61,089 bases of DNA from Purshia tridentata (GCA_003254885.1 QANT01008718.1:1-61089); one strand, 5' to 3'; shown: positions 1 to 12,132, counted from the stretch's first letter. Numbers and translations: made by a program. Notes: generated by a model from the letters alone, not told the origin.

Positions 1-43
1 AAAATTTCCACAAAACCGAAATTTAACTCCTTGCATAAAATCT
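1..43. repeat. Truncated copy of a dispersed repeat end
   Basis: The window opens with a block ending in GAAATTTAACTCCTTGC. It closely matches the right end of the candidate transposon at about 55743-55782, which ends in GAAATTTAACACCTTGC. This suggests a second member of the same family cut by the window edge. The match was made by eye over about 40 bases and the rest of the element is outside the window. Confidence 0.35.
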
Positions 44-1997
44 AATTATATATTTATATATGAAAGTGACCAAATGAATCACTTTCCCCCTGGCCAAAAA
101 AATAAAAAAGGAATCACTCCCCCAATAGATCAATTATAGGGAATGATTAATGATAAGCAAGGAGCCAAGGACCCAAGCCCAATATATTGGTTTCGAGATT
201 CTAAAAGTAGGAAGAAAATCAGTTTTGATGGGTTTCGTGATTGTCAATCGAGGCAACCATATAAGCTCAATGCAACCCAATAATAAAAATTGTAAAAGAA
301 ACCCAAACCTTTTCGAAACAAGTCTAGCCCCATATTATCCCTTAGTGGGCCTTCTCGAGTTGTGACCTAGAGGTGTAATCTACCTAGATCCGGCAACTAA
401 AACCCGACCCAGAAAAAAAGAAAATAAAAAGAAGGGTTTTTTGGTGGTCACGTGAGACAATTGTGATTTATGAAACGTCTGTGCTCAATATACGGATGAA
501 TTATGCTTTTCGCACACCCTTTGAGGCTTTGAGCCTTTGGTCCGTTCTTCCTTTTTGGACTTTCTATTAACTCTTTGGTCTTTGGTCGGTTGCTAGTGTC
601 GTTTAGCGCAAAGACATTTGTCTGTCTGTCAGTTCATGCTCCGCTTCAACACTGTTAGAGTGTTGACTTTTCACACACTTGTTCGTCTTCACGTACTCTT
701 CTCCTCTCAGGACCTCAACCCAACCCAACCCAACCCTACTCTATTCAGAGTAATACTGACTCATCCCACAAGCAAAGCAAAGCAATTAGCAAACAAACAC
801 ATGATCAACTTTGCTTATTCGCTGGCTGCCTCTGCATGCACATTGGTCAACATTTGCACTACCCCCAATGTTAAAAGTGGTGCCTTGGAGTCAAAAAACT
901 TTTTTACAATTTTTCCACCACCAAAAATTTCAACCTACAAATTATTATTCAATCAATAAATTATAATTATAATCTAATATGATTGAAGGAGTCAAAACTT
1001 TGGGACTCCTCGATGCCAGTGATTCTCCTTCTGCTGCGGTTGAGTTTTCTTTTTTACTTCTTTCTTTTTTCTTCCCTATAAAAATTAAAAAAAAAAAACT
1101 CTGGCATGACTCATGAGGATGTTTTTCAAGATATTATGGACTATAGTTATTTTTTTAATCAGATTCTCAGGCATATTCACATGAACTTCTGGCACTGGTG
1201 GCATGCTGTTGGTCTTTTTATGTTATTTTATTCACTTCAACTTCTGGCATTGACTATGGAGTTTAATGCGAAGAATAATAATCCAAATTTTTTAGTGCAA
1301 CATTCACATTCTGATTAATGGGTCGGTTGAACTTGGCCCAATCACAAATGGATCCGGGTAGGGTTGCATTCCGAGTCCGAATCCAATCTAATATGGGCCA
1401 TCCGTAAATGACCTTCTCGAAGTTGCATTGCCTTATTCAGAATCCACATGACATCGTGTTGCACTATTGTTGCTGGATTCGGGCGGGTAAACTGGACAAG
1501 ATCCCAAAATGGTGGGGGATGGAGTACTTCTCGAAGAAGTGCTTATTCCCGAAAGCGACTTTTTACTAGCTTCACCACCAAAAGTCAACAGTGGCAAAGT
1601 TTGGGAGCACACACACATACTAAAACAACAGTAGTACACACATTATTAATAATTTAATACAATAATACATACTTACTTTTTTCAAAATTCAAAAGCCCTT
1701 TTCAACTTGTCCGTACTTGATCACAGTATCACACCCACACTTGTGCAGCAATCAGAGTTGAATTCACATTTCACAAATCTGCTTATTAGGTGGGAAGTGG
1801 GAACCCCAAGAAGACTTAAGGGTCCTTATATGGCTAGCCCCCACCTGTCTGCCGCGTAACCCAAGAAAAACCATCTTTTTATCAGAATCATCAGATCAGA
1901 TCATGGCATGGTAGCAATGTGGCAGTGGATTGGATACATCTTCAACCACCACATCACAAACCATAAAAAAGTCGCACCAGTTACCAACTCTCTAGTA

Positions 1998-2080
1998 CTC
2001 TCTCTCTCTCTCTCTCTCTAGCTTTGTACAGTGCAGCAACTGTAAACAGAGTGAACACCATCTCTCTCTCTCTCTCTCTC
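1998..2080 (+). repeat. Two CT microsatellite tracts before the NOI gene
   Basis: Two pure (CT)n runs lie at about 1998-2019 and 2061-2080, separated by about 40 bp. CT/GA tracts are common in plant core promoters and 5' leaders. These sit 390-470 bp before the NOI start codon, just upstream of a possible TATA box, so a promoter role is plausible but unproven. Confidence 0.7.
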
Positions 2081-2141
2081 AACTCAAACAAGGGCCTGTC
2101 TAAGCTGTCTTTCTTGTTCAGAACCTGTGGCTACTGTATGC

Positions 2142-2148
2142 TATAAAA
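2142..2148 (+). promoter_or_regulatory. Possible TATA box of the NOI gene
   Basis: The sequence TATAAAA lies 322 bp before the start codon and is followed by a CT-rich leader-like stretch without upstream ATG clutter. Position and sequence fit a plant TATA box with a transcription start near 2175. There is no transcript evidence, so this is only a candidate. Confidence 0.35.
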
Positions 2149-2470
2149 CTAGTAAAAGATTAGAGATCTAACTCTCTTTTTCCTTAGATTCTCTCTAAAC
2201 CTCTGACCAGAATTTATATCCTCTGAGGACTCTTTCAGAAATTCAGAATCCCCTGCACAGCTTCTTTTACCTTTTTACTTGCTCCCTCACCATTCACCCC
2301 TTTTAACTCTCAGTATCTCACATCCCATAACCATTCAATACCCAAAACCCCTTTTTATCTACCTTTATTCAACCTTTTCCCTTCAATTATATCCATCCTT
2401 TTAAACCCTTCAAGTCTTGGCCATTTCTGCACGTACTATTCTCAACTCTAAACTCTCAACTCAACCTACA

Positions 2471-4246
2471 ATGGATGTAAGTTCTTATTTCTTCTTCCTT
2501 TTTTAATGGGGTTTTTTTTTTCAAAACTGGTTGTGAATGGTGGTGATGGTGTATGTTAATGTAGGACTACTGTAAGAGGAGTGGTCAAATACCGGCGTTT
2601 GGGGACTGGGATTATGCAAACGAACTGCCAATCACTCAGTACTTCGAGTGTGCGAGACAAGCGGGTTTGATACGATTCAGCTCTTCCTCTGGTGAAAGTG
2701 GTGATGCTGCCTACGTGCGTCCTGACTTGTATGCTGTTCATCTTAACAAGCCTTCTCGAAAGGTTCCAACAGTTTTCATCATCCCCTTTATTTTCATTTA
2801 CATTAATTACGAGCTTTCTCTTTAATTTGTGCTTTCAGCCTTTGACCTTGTCTGATTTCATTCCATTTCCATGTTTAGTGGATACAAAGCTTTTCATCCC
2901 ATGGTGATGGGATAGTTTTGTTACAAATGAAATGAGAGGACCTAAAGTTGCTTAACTTTTATGTGTGTAAGTGGGTTGCAATTTTTTTTTAAAGTATCTT
3001 TTTGGGTCTAGTGGAGGCTAATTAACTATGCCCATGAGCTAAACCAAGCTAGGGTGGTAGCTTATTGTGACGATAGAATGTGGTCTTAGGTCTTAGGTCT
3101 TGATTTTAATTCATTACCAACTACGCTTAGTGTTAGGAACCCAGTTTCAGAAACATGAGGTTTTGCAGTTCAAATGCGTATGTCACCACCACATGACATA
3201 TTCAAATGAATGCACTTGCGGTTGGTGCTGATGACGGTAAGGTTTTAGACTTTTAGTTGACCCATCTTGTCAAACATTAACTTTCTTAGTGACCAAACAA
3301 ACATGTAACTCTCTAAGCAAGCACATGTATCAATGTCCTTGAGAGAGAAGTAATTGATGATGACAAGTGATGGTAAATAAATATACATATGATGATATGA
3401 TATATGACTATGAGACATGTGTGAGAGAGTTTGGCATTGACATTGGCACATTGCAGACAAGAGGGAGAGAAAAGCGATGCCCGCGTGGTCCGCACGTTAT
3501 GGAGCAAAAGAAGCAGCAATCCAAGCTCAACAAAGTCTGTGACGTGACGGAACCTCCAACAAAACAACAACAACACTACCCAATTCCAGATCACACTCAT
3601 CACAAAAACGGCACCGTTCCACGCCCTCCTCGACGAGTGTCCACTGGTACTACTTCTAGGCCTCGCCCTCCTAAACCTGTTGATGAAGACCTCTACAAAA
3701 TCCCCCCTGAGCTCCTCCACACTACTAAGCGGGTACTGCCTCTCTCACTCTTTTTTTTTTTTTTGGCTAAGCCATTAATGATTATTCAGACTATTTATTC
3801 ATTAATTATATGATTTTTCTAAGTATGTTACCATGGGTACCCAAATGGACTTTTTAATTTTTAATTTTAGTATAGGGGAGAGGTGGGGTGGGTTTGAATG
3901 ATTAGTTTAAGAATTTTTGTACTTGACCTAATTAATTGATAAGGTTTGAATATGGTACTCAAATTTAGATAGGCACAAAAGGTATATGCATGCACTATGT
4001 TTCAACATCACTTTGAAAACATAGCCTCCACTGCTCTTAATTTCAAACCCATCATGAACGATGAAGTGACTTGCTACTTAATCTCTCTTTTTCATATTGT
4101 TATGTTATTTTCAATTTTTTAACACTCGGCATGTAGCTGAGTAATAATTGTCATTATTATCTCTTTTATTTACTGTGGTGATTTTTGTTTTGTAGAAGAA
4201 AATGCTGGGATTGTTTTCTTGCCTGGTGCCTGCTTGTGCTTCATGA
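2471..4246 (+). CDS. RIN4-like NOI-domain protein with AvrRpt2-cleavage motif
   Basis: Four coding exons (2471-2476, 2565-2762, 3457-3732, 4196-4246) all join in phase 0 and give 176 aa. Residues 10-18 contain QIPAFGDWD, matching the PxFGxW core of the NOI/RIN4 motif that the bacterial protease AvrRpt2 cleaves. The middle is basic and proline-rich. A conserved-looking block reads KPVDEDLYKIPPELL. The C-terminus KKMLGLFSCLVPACAS has basic residues followed by cysteines, the usual place for acylation that tethers RIN4-family proteins to the plasma membrane. RIN4 itself is a guarded immune regulator; this shorter single-NOI type (like At5g48500 or At3g07195, from memory) is mostly uncharacterised. 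The first coding exon holds only two codons (Met-Asp), so single-exon prediction would miss the true start. Family assignment is firm; function in immunity is inferred. Confidence 0.87.
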
Positions 4247-5860
4247 ATTCGGAATAAAGGGGCTTCATAAAATTTCCAATAGAATTAATGGCTGTATTAT
4301 ATATAAGGGGGGATGTCTCATTATTGCTCTATGCCTAGCAAAAACGGTGCTTTATGTTCTTTTCATCAGGATTTGTTCAATGACATGAAACCAAGCTATG
4401 AATGAGATCAAAGTTAGATGTTAATGCAATTTCGATCTGTGATTTTTGTGATCTAATTTTTGTTCATTATTTTGTGAGTTAATGCCAGCAGAAGAGAAGG
4501 GCTAGAGTTACATTGCCATTTTCTAAGTTATCCAGGTTTATCAAAATAGAATGAGTAATCATCAAATAAAAACTCTAGCCTCTAGGACCCAAAATGAAGG
4601 AAAACATTATTAAACTTTAAAAGATAATAATAATATGATCCTAAATTCCTAATGGACAGAAAGCATACAAAGGCCCAAAATAAACAAACAAAACTACCCA
4701 GGAACAAAACATTGCAGGGCTTGCTGGGAAACCAAAACATTGCAGCCCAATTCACTGCTAAGCCCAAGAGAGACATAGCCCAACCTCAGAAGTCCGGGCT
4801 TTCCTTTTCTTATTTTGGGCTTCTTAGTTTAGTTTTCTTTGAGCCCAGTTGGATCTACTAAGCCAGTTTGACAATAGTTGAATCTACTGAGCCCTTGAAT
4901 TGTTGCATCCAATCCAAGTATAGTTGAATCTCCCACAGATGGTGCTCAACTTGCTGATAGGAAAGTACTCATAAAAATAAAAGGAATTATTTGGGTGGAC
5001 AACTATTTTCATTTTTCTGTGTAGAGATGGTTTTGACCTTTTACCGACCATAGTTTCTTACTTTTTGAAGCCCATATTTTGGGGTAGAAAAAGAAGACTC
5101 TGAGAAAGGGATCTAAAAAGCGTTTGCCCGCTGATTTTGGGCTTTCATTATCATAAACATTCTTTTAAGCAGGGAATAAAGTTGCAATAAACAATTCATA
5201 ATCTTGGACCATCTTATTCTTTATGGGATTGCTTGTCAAACTCTATCAGTTCCTCACCCACCTCTCAAGGACCACTTAAACCAAAAGCAAATAGAAAAAA
5301 TTTAAGAAAAAATAAAAAGGGTGCTTTGACACTGTGTAGAACTGTAGATGGTTCAGGGAAAAAACCTGCCCACTACTACGTGCCAAACATTTCTATTCAA
5401 AAAGCCATTTGATTTGAGGGTACCTATTATCCCTTCCAAATATCATGGTGAACTTAGATTCCTCCACCTCTTTTTGGTACCAAAAATAAATAAAAAATTC
5501 AGATTCTTCATGGATGTTTATTTTTTCAGCAAAGATGAGGGGGACCAGCAAATGACACATCATAGGCTGCATGACTTGTCATGTTTACATATCCAAATTT
5601 CAAAGTGACATGGGTTTATAATGTCTTCTAGTGAAGTGTGGTTGACGTTTTCCAATGCATAAGACTTGGTTTTTCTATTAAAAACCCAATTTTTTGCACC
5701 CTTGAAAAACCAATCTGCCAATAGAATTGGATTTTACATCTGATGTTCACCCCCTGTCAGTTTTGTTTATCGTATTTCTTTCCAAAACTAAGACAACTAT
5801 ACTTCAATTTCATGCTGTGTTTAAAAAAACTCTAGAAATTAATTCTTTTTCAATTTATAT

Positions 5861-6027
5861 AGGATTAGGATTTAATTTGGATGAATAGTAAATAAGCATG
5901 AATGCAGGTGCGACATGATGTCAATACATTATGAACTGACTGCAACACATCTTGATTTCATGTGTTGACACCATATTGGCGTCTGCATTTATACTTATTT
6001 ACGGTTCATTCACATTGGATCATGCCT
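5861..6027. repeat. Hairpin-forming MITE-like inverted repeat
   Basis: The left arm (about 5861-5930) and right arm (about 5958-6027) are imperfect reverse complements along nearly their full length. For example, GTAAATAAGCATGAATGCAG in the left arm pairs with the complement of CTGCATTTATACTTATTTAC in the right arm. The ends read AGG...CCT. The centre is itself palindromic, with CAACACATCTTG and CATGTGTTG. Size (about 167 bp) and fold-back structure fit a degenerate MITE. The superfamily and target duplication are unclear because the right flank is a TA repeat. Confidence 0.6.
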
Positions 6028-6048
6028 ATATATATATATATATATATT
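6027..6048. repeat. TA microsatellite beside the MITE
   Basis: An uninterrupted (TA)n run directly abuts the right end of the fold-back repeat. TA runs are common insertion targets and also arise by slippage after insertion. Confidence 0.8.
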
Positions 6049-7366
6049 TATTGAGTAGGCTAATATAAGTAGCCATTGAAGATAGGAAGTGACAATTTGT
6101 TGGAAGGTTGATATATGTCACTGATAAGCAACAAGAAACTAATTAATAAAAGTTCAGCTAAAATTTTATTTTCAACTAAATTATGCCTCAGTCACACTCA
6201 TACCATCTTGTTAAAAGTAGAGAAAGATGGTTGGTGATAGAAGGAATACCAGAATTAAAGCAAATAAAAAAATTCTCTTGTTTGCCCTTAATTGCACCTG
6301 GTATCTAAATTTGACAATTACTTAAAGAAGTAATTAATGACAACCAAGAATCTTTATATAAAATAAAACAACTAATATTTATACAGTATTGTGGCCAACC
6401 AGAGTTTCTAAGCATGCAGAAGGCCAATTAAAAAGTGATCATTCAATGGTACATAGAGGTGGTTGGAAGATTAGGTCTTGCTAGTAAAGTAGTAGCAGTA
6501 AGTTTCTAATAATAATAAAAGAAGATAAGTAAAACAAGAGAGGTTCACGTTTGTTTTTGTCCAGTAAGATTCAAGATGTGGTATAGCTTCTCGGGGTGTA
6601 AACATCACTTAAACTATTCAGCAGTTCACTGTTCACGTACCCTCAATTAGAAAGTTCAGTGCAGATTTTATGGAATTAAAATATATGTTTGGATGTATAG
6701 TGCAATCTTGAGAAAAGTAGGTGATGGAATAATGAGTCAGATGCAGCATGAAATACTACATTTCAGCATCAGTCTGCGCTTAATTTGCCCTTTTTCCTCC
6801 TTTTATTATTAAAGTTGTAAATCTTATACCGCCGTCCAAATATGTCTTTATCAAACACTAATTATAGTTTAATACTTTATCCACTAATTAAGAATTTAAG
6901 ATTACTGGAATTATAAAGAAAGAGATTAAACATTATGCAATATAGTGCTGTGCCTGCCGACACTAATAAAAGTTTGGGGTGACAGGAACAAGGGAGAGAC
7001 CCTACAGCTCCTTTTATTCAGTAGGCCCTGACTAAGTGACCAATCCTTTTGATTTTTGAATGAGATCAAACATGTCAAGTATCATTATTTTCAATCAAAT
7101 AATCCTCATGAAGCTATGTTGGCATTTCAAAGAGGCAAAATATACAGCTGGAACAAACTGGACATGTCAGGAAATAGAAAATGGGACACGATACATGTCT
7201 ATAAGCCTGGAATGCACCAGAACTACAAATAATGTGTACAAATGTATGAATTCTTTGTACAGGTAATGAAGTATAGTACTAGCAAATGTAGAAGGGGGAT
7301 TTACATAGGGTGATGGGGTAATACCTTTTTGGGGACAAAAACACGAAAAAGAAAGATTCAGTTCCA

Positions 7367-9505
7367 TCAAGCTGTGTGCGTTAGTGAACCAGTCTTATTC
7401 AGCCTCTCAAGAAGTCCATTGGCCTTCCTCTTGGCTCTCGAAGTCCCGCTTTGTGCAAGACTAGAGAATGTACCATTGGCCATTTCCTCTTCCTTAATTT
7501 CCTTTAATTTGGTTCGGTCACTAAAACAGATAGTGTAAAGGATTGCAATACAATTCTCCTTGTCGCGCTCACAATTGCTCTCCCTTATAATGCCAACCAA
7601 GCAAGACACAGCGCCAAGCTCACACATTTCCTGAACAGCCTTCTGATGGCTGGAAAGCATTGCAAGTATAGACAACAACTCAGCAACTAATACACGAAAC
7701 ATTATCTTCTTCAGAATCACCCTGATTGCTCCTTCATGAACGGCTCTTGCTTTATTTTCAAGGACAGTACATAGGCTGAATATGGCTGAAGCAACATCCT
7801 TCATGGCTAATGGATGCCCCTCATCTAAAAGCTCAATCAAAGGTTTGAAAGCACCAGATGTTCCAATAATTATCTTGTTTGAATCGATGGCTGATAATGT
7901 GAAGAAAGTTGCAGCAGCATTGCTTTTTGTTTGAATGGTTCCAGATTTTAAGGATTCAATAAGCAGAGGAATGACCACCGGGTTCTCTGCAACTAATCTC
8001 TTATTATTATCATGGATTGAAAGGTTTAGTACTGTTGTGATCAAATCTTCTTGAAGATCAGGATGAGTATCAGCCTGGCCTGGTGAAAGTGGATTGAGTA
8101 ATAGTGGAATGGCCTCAATAGACTCGCCAAAAAGTGCCCGAAATGATGAGCTTCTCTTTGTTAGCAGTCGAAGCTCTTTTGCGGCTGCTTTCTGATCAGA
8201 TAGGGATGATGACATCTTCTCAAGCAGTGAATTCAGATAGCCTCGGTCTGCATTGGTGACAACTTCCTCATCAATATACTGAACAGGTTTTGGAAGCTCA
8301 ATTCCATGATCCTTGCACCATTGTGAAATCATTCCTTGGATCAAGTGATTAGGGGCAAGGACGGTATGAGAGAGGACTTGCTGCGTTTGGGGACATGTCT
8401 GGTGGCCTTCATTCAACCACTTCTCGATGAATGGCCTATCATAAGTCTGTAATCCAACAAAAATATGTAATAATGTGAGTCTGCAGTTCATTGAGAGAAG
8501 TAAAAGATATTAGAAACTGCATGAACTCAAAGTAAGGTCGAGACATGGTTAATGATTTTATAATAATATTCATCTCAGAAGTTCAGTTCAAGCAATAACC
8601 CATATCAATGAAAGCAGTTCGCAGAGATAAACAAACTATACCCAAAAAGAAACCATTACCTACAGGTTTATACCAAAAAGTAACTATAGATTTTTTCTGA
8701 TGTATACATGATCAAACAATGTTCTGCTTCTCCCATTATAATGGGGGAAGACAGCTTGAATCACTGACAAGAGTCTTAAATTAGAATATTCTTCATAACA
8801 AACTTAATAGGTCCAGTGAAATAAAGCGAGGGAAAAGAGAAAATAGATCACATAACGAATGACTAAAGTTAAACCCACTGGCCATTGGTAGTGTGGAATT
8901 GGGGGTTCTGAAACTTCTAAAGTTCATGGAAGTATATCCATTACAGAGTTAACAAGTACTTCAATTCACGATTTTGAAACTCTAAAACAAAATTGATTTT
9001 CTGGTCTTCAAAAGATTAAGCAGAAATACCAAAATATAAAAAATCTTGAAATCCCAACTCCAACTGATACTGATACTGATACCAAAATTCGAGGAAACAA
9101 TATATAAAATTCTTGCATGCATATTCAAATTGGTCAGAAACTCATCAAAATCCAAATATTAGCAGAAGAAAATTCCAAAGAAAAAGAAAAGAAAAGAAGG
9201 GTTCTATAAATTGTAACCTGTCCAGTGGCCAAGACAACAGGGTCTCTCATGAGCTCTCCAGAGATGGGACATCTGAATTCTTGAGGAACAAAAAGAAGAC
9301 TACCATCAACTTTGAAAGAGAGAGACTTTTTCAACTTCAAGTCCTTTAAAGAAGACAAGGCTCTGATAGCCTCATCAGCAGCCTCAATCCTGTAGTCATC
9401 TTCATCAACAATGGCCTTGACCAGTCTCTCCAACTGTTTCTTAATCTCCATGGCCTTTGCTGCCACCACAGAAGGGTCAGTCTCCAAGACACCTGTCTTG
9501 GCCAT
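7367..9505 (-). CDS. PUB9: U-box E3 ubiquitin ligase, PUB9-like
   Basis: Two exons, 9505-9218 and 8446-7367, give 455 aa; the intron (9217-8447) interrupts the U-box at LATGQ|TYDR. The first ATG is at 9505 (MAKTGVLE). The U-box spans about residues 73-146, with FRCPISGELMRDPV at its start and a CPQTQQVL segment; it recruits E2 enzymes. Armadillo repeats follow from about 175 to 440, including NLSIHDNNK and ISSL-type helices, and are expected to bind substrates. The N-terminal 70 residues are helical and lack the long UND domain of PUB12-14-type proteins, which fits the PUB9 group. Members of this class act in the cytosol or nucleus, often in ABA or receptor-kinase signalling. The substrate cannot be read from sequence. 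Length matches Arabidopsis PUB9 (about 460 aa); exact orthology is inferred. Confidence 0.9.
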
Positions 9506-10647
9506 TTGGGAAAGACAAACAACCAAAATATAGATCAGAATTTCTTATTAATTGTTCAGATTAATGGGTTTTGCCACAGAGAAACAGACGTCGAGAATTG
9601 TGGGCCGCTTCATACATGTGTCAGACCAGAGCAGAGTGTTTGCTCTGTTTCTTTCTCTCTTTCTTTGGTTGCTTTGTTTCTCTGTGACTGACTCACTGCG
9701 AAGGAGAGTGACACGCAAAATTCCGTTTGAACAGGCAGATGTTGTAACAATATGTACTCCCTCCCGTCACTCACTACCGCTGAGTGATTAACTCACCGGG
9801 TGTGGTTGGAATCTACCGTCACTGTGACAAAGGGCGTAATTCGTAATATATAACTTTTGAGGGTGCAATCGGTAAATTACTTAACTTTTGTTTGGTAAAG
9901 GGAAAAATAAACAAACTAGAGTCTTTTAATTAGAAGCAAATCCAAATAAATTAGATTTATACATTATACTTAATTTCTTTTTAGATAGATTCTATTTAAA
10001 AATCTTTCAAAAATTAAGTTTATAAGTAATTTATTAAAAAAAGAAAAGATAAAATAACATCCGTGAATTATTTGTTAAAATGTGAATTTACTCTCACCAA
10101 ATTTTAGATTTTTGGATAATTAACTCAATAAAGATAATATATCAAAAAAACATGCATTGTGAATTTGTGACCTATGAATGCTTGGAAATTCATCCCATAT
10201 TCCGCAATGTGTTTATATTCATTAAAAACAAGCTTTGGAAAAACCAATAGGAAAAAGAAAAAGAAGAAAAAAGGATAAACACCTTAGAACAATGTGGCCA
10301 AAAAAAAAAAAACACCTTAGAACTACTCTGTTCTTTCTGCCTCACTTATAAAGAGTGGTTTGGTTTGTAAGTGTAAACGTGGGAAAAAGAATTTATGTCA
10401 AGAATAAGATGCAAAATAATTAGCTTCAAATAAACCACACTCTTACTATTTCAAAAAATAAATAAACCCTTAACAGAAAAACTAAAACGACGTCATAGGA
10501 TACGAGAGAATAAAAACTGTATTTACAAGTGACACATGCTCAACACATTCTACCACATATACTGATCTTAATTTTTTTCAAAAGTTTGCAGGGGCCCCTC
10601 TCAGTCCCTTCTATGTTCCTCTCCTGGCAGAAGCTGTGGGGGTATTC
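9506..10647. other. Intergenic DNA: PUB9-like promoter and U11-48K distal 3' region
   Basis: The minus-strand U-box gene starts at 9505, so 9506-9850 is its 5' leader and promoter. No clear TATA box stands out. The rest is AT-rich and featureless. The far right may still belong to the 3' UTR of the U11-48K transcript, whose last exons are uncertain. Confidence 0.45.
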
Positions 10648-10941
10648 TCATATCTGCAACCAAAGAGATTGCGTATCAGCAAGTTCAACCATGACAGGTA
10701 CTGTTGTAAACTACAAATCAGAGCAAGAAGCAAGTGAATTCAACTCACAAAAAAAGATAAGAAAAAAAAAAAAAAAGAGGAAGGGGAAGGGGGGTTGAGA
10801 AACGACAGCTTCCCCAACGAAAAATACAGAGGATTGAAAAATCTATAATAACAATTATCTGCTCTGCAATCCAACAACACACCTGTTGACCCTTATGTGC
10901 AGATCGGGATCTTGTACTGTGGCCGCTGTCATATGGTAAAT
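10648..10941 (-). other. Candidate alternative 3' coding exons of U11-48K
   Basis: If the main exon 4 uses the weak donor CAAG|GTGGTT at 12193, it joins in frame to an acceptor at 10941 (TTAAAG|ATTTACC). The 59-nt exon to 10883 then encodes DLPYDSGHSTRSRSAHKGQQ, an Arg/Ser-rich tail like that of splicing factors. Its donor CAG|GTGTGT can join an acceptor at 10653 (TTGCAG|ATATGA), adding Ile and a stop at 10648. This gives a 754-aa isoform instead of 746 aa. Phases fit throughout, but the first donor is weak, so this could instead be 3' UTR sequence. Confidence 0.35.
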
Positions 10942-11970
10942 CTTTAATTGCAAAGAAATAGAAAAAAAATATTAGTCAAATTATTTATTCCCCTACACAA
11001 ACATGTATCAGAAGGCCTTCTCAGAATATGGCAATAACTGATGCTAGAATCTTAGTGCCATTTGCTTACTCAAAATATATAAAATACTTGTAACCAATCA
11101 AATTGACACTGTTGGAAGGTGTAAGCTAACTTACTGGTAAAGGGGGCTATCCATGGTTCATGGATTAGAAATTACACTAGCTTCCGGTAATATGGGAGAC
11201 AGCTAGGGCGATAATTCATTCTCTATCTCAACCCCCCCAATAGACTTTTTCTATCATTATTTGAAATCACAGAGTGGGCCATTAAGCAACTAGATTCAAC
11301 TTGGGTTTTCCTTCACTAGGAAAGTGTTTATAATACTGCTAAATGGGAAGGTTGACCTAGAAAAGAATAAAGATCATATGACTGACCAGTCACAGAGGAG
11401 AAGAAAACAGGGTTAAAGATGTAAGAAGGTCAAATGTTTTTTCCTTAAACGAGCTTTTGCCCTTCTCTCCTGTAATTCATATTTTTAGTCTAATTGAAAA
11501 TTCATGTATATTTTCACATGATAAGACCACAAATTTTGAAATTAGTGGAACTGAACTTTATGACCATGCTAGATTGGCCAAAGGGAATAGGAACATGAAA
11601 TAAAGGGGAGGGGAGGTGAAAAAGGTATTACTGAACTATCCTAACAATCGCTAAATGTGAGAAATCACCATCGCAAGTGTGCAAATGTGCACTCAGATGT
11701 GCTCATGCATATCAGTTGAAAAGAATCTTCATACCTTAATTTACTATAATGAGTCATCATAAAGAAAATGATGTAAATACGGACAAGAAGAATGCAGTTA
11801 ATAACCCTCTCACTTGATACCATGATATCAGTTAGTGAAGGTCAAAGATCATGATTTATAAAAATGGAAATGGAAATGACCATGCAAGTATGAGCAAATT
11901 TTGGTCATCTAAATGAAAACAAGGATCAATGAAAACATCTAAATGCTTAACAGATCATAAAAAAGCAGTC

Positions 11971-11990
11971 AAGGATACAAAGGAGGATAC
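11971..11990 (-). promoter_or_regulatory. Candidate USSE: tandem U12-type 5' splice-site sequences
   Basis: On the minus strand the sequence reads GTATCCTCCTTTGTATCCTT. This is two copies of the U12-type 5' splice-site consensus (RTATCCTT): 11990-11983 with one mismatch and 11978-11971 perfect, four bases apart. They lie in the 3' intron region of the U11-48K gene, just downstream of AG acceptors at 12028 and 12007. Established work describes exactly this arrangement, the U11 snRNP-binding splicing enhancer, in U11-48K and U11/U12-65K genes. There U11 binds the tandem sites and activates an upstream U2-type 3' splice site, giving negative feedback. Identity here rests on motif, gene and position; binding is inferred. 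Confidence 0.75.
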
Positions 11991-12006
11991 AGATGAAGTT
12001 AAAATT

Positions 12007-12132
12007 GCTGAAACCTGATGACTTCATACTGCAAAATTGTGTCAATAAACCATGTCACAACAAAAAGGTCTCTTTCAAATTCAAATAAGAGCATACTAAC
12101 AAATACATAGAAGAAAAGCAGGAATAACTTAC
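12007..12132 (-). other. Candidate USSE-controlled mini-intron of U11-48K
   Basis: The strong donor TTGTGG|GTAAGT begins at 12132. Two acceptors lie shortly downstream: ATTTTGCAG ending at 12029 (104-nt intron) and GGTTTCAG ending at 12008 (125-nt intron). Both sit just before the tandem U12-type sites, as an upstream 3' splice site activated by bound U11 should. The alternative is skipping to distal acceptors near 10941. Which acceptor is used cannot be told from sequence. Confidence 0.5.

Larger units (their letters stand above)
1..2141. other. Intergenic DNA upstream of the NOI gene
   Basis: No gene could be supported here. Short open frames lack homology signals and splice-consistent structure. 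The stretch is AT-rich, with a short AACCC-type run near 717-737 and scattered T and A tracts. The right end grades into the promoter and 5' leader of the NOI gene. The first 43 bases resemble a repeat end described separately. Confidence 0.5.
4247..7366. other. Intergenic DNA between NOI and PUB9-like genes
   Basis: This holds the NOI 3' UTR at the left and, at the right (about 7100-7366), the 3' UTR of the minus-strand U-box gene. In between there is AT-rich sequence, a hairpin-forming repeat at 5861-6027 and an adjoining TA microsatellite. A stretch at 4660-4860 is dense in GGCCCA/GCCC-type words but has no convincing coding structure. Confidence 0.5.

Noticed and set aside
3313..3720. 135-aa minus-strand frame opposite NOI exon 3
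   Set aside because: It lies antisense to a well-supported coding exon and has no recognizable domain.
4652..4861. 69-aa frame in the NOI-PUB9 intergenic region
   Set aside because: No homology signal, no splice partners and GCCC-word repetition; treated as non-coding.
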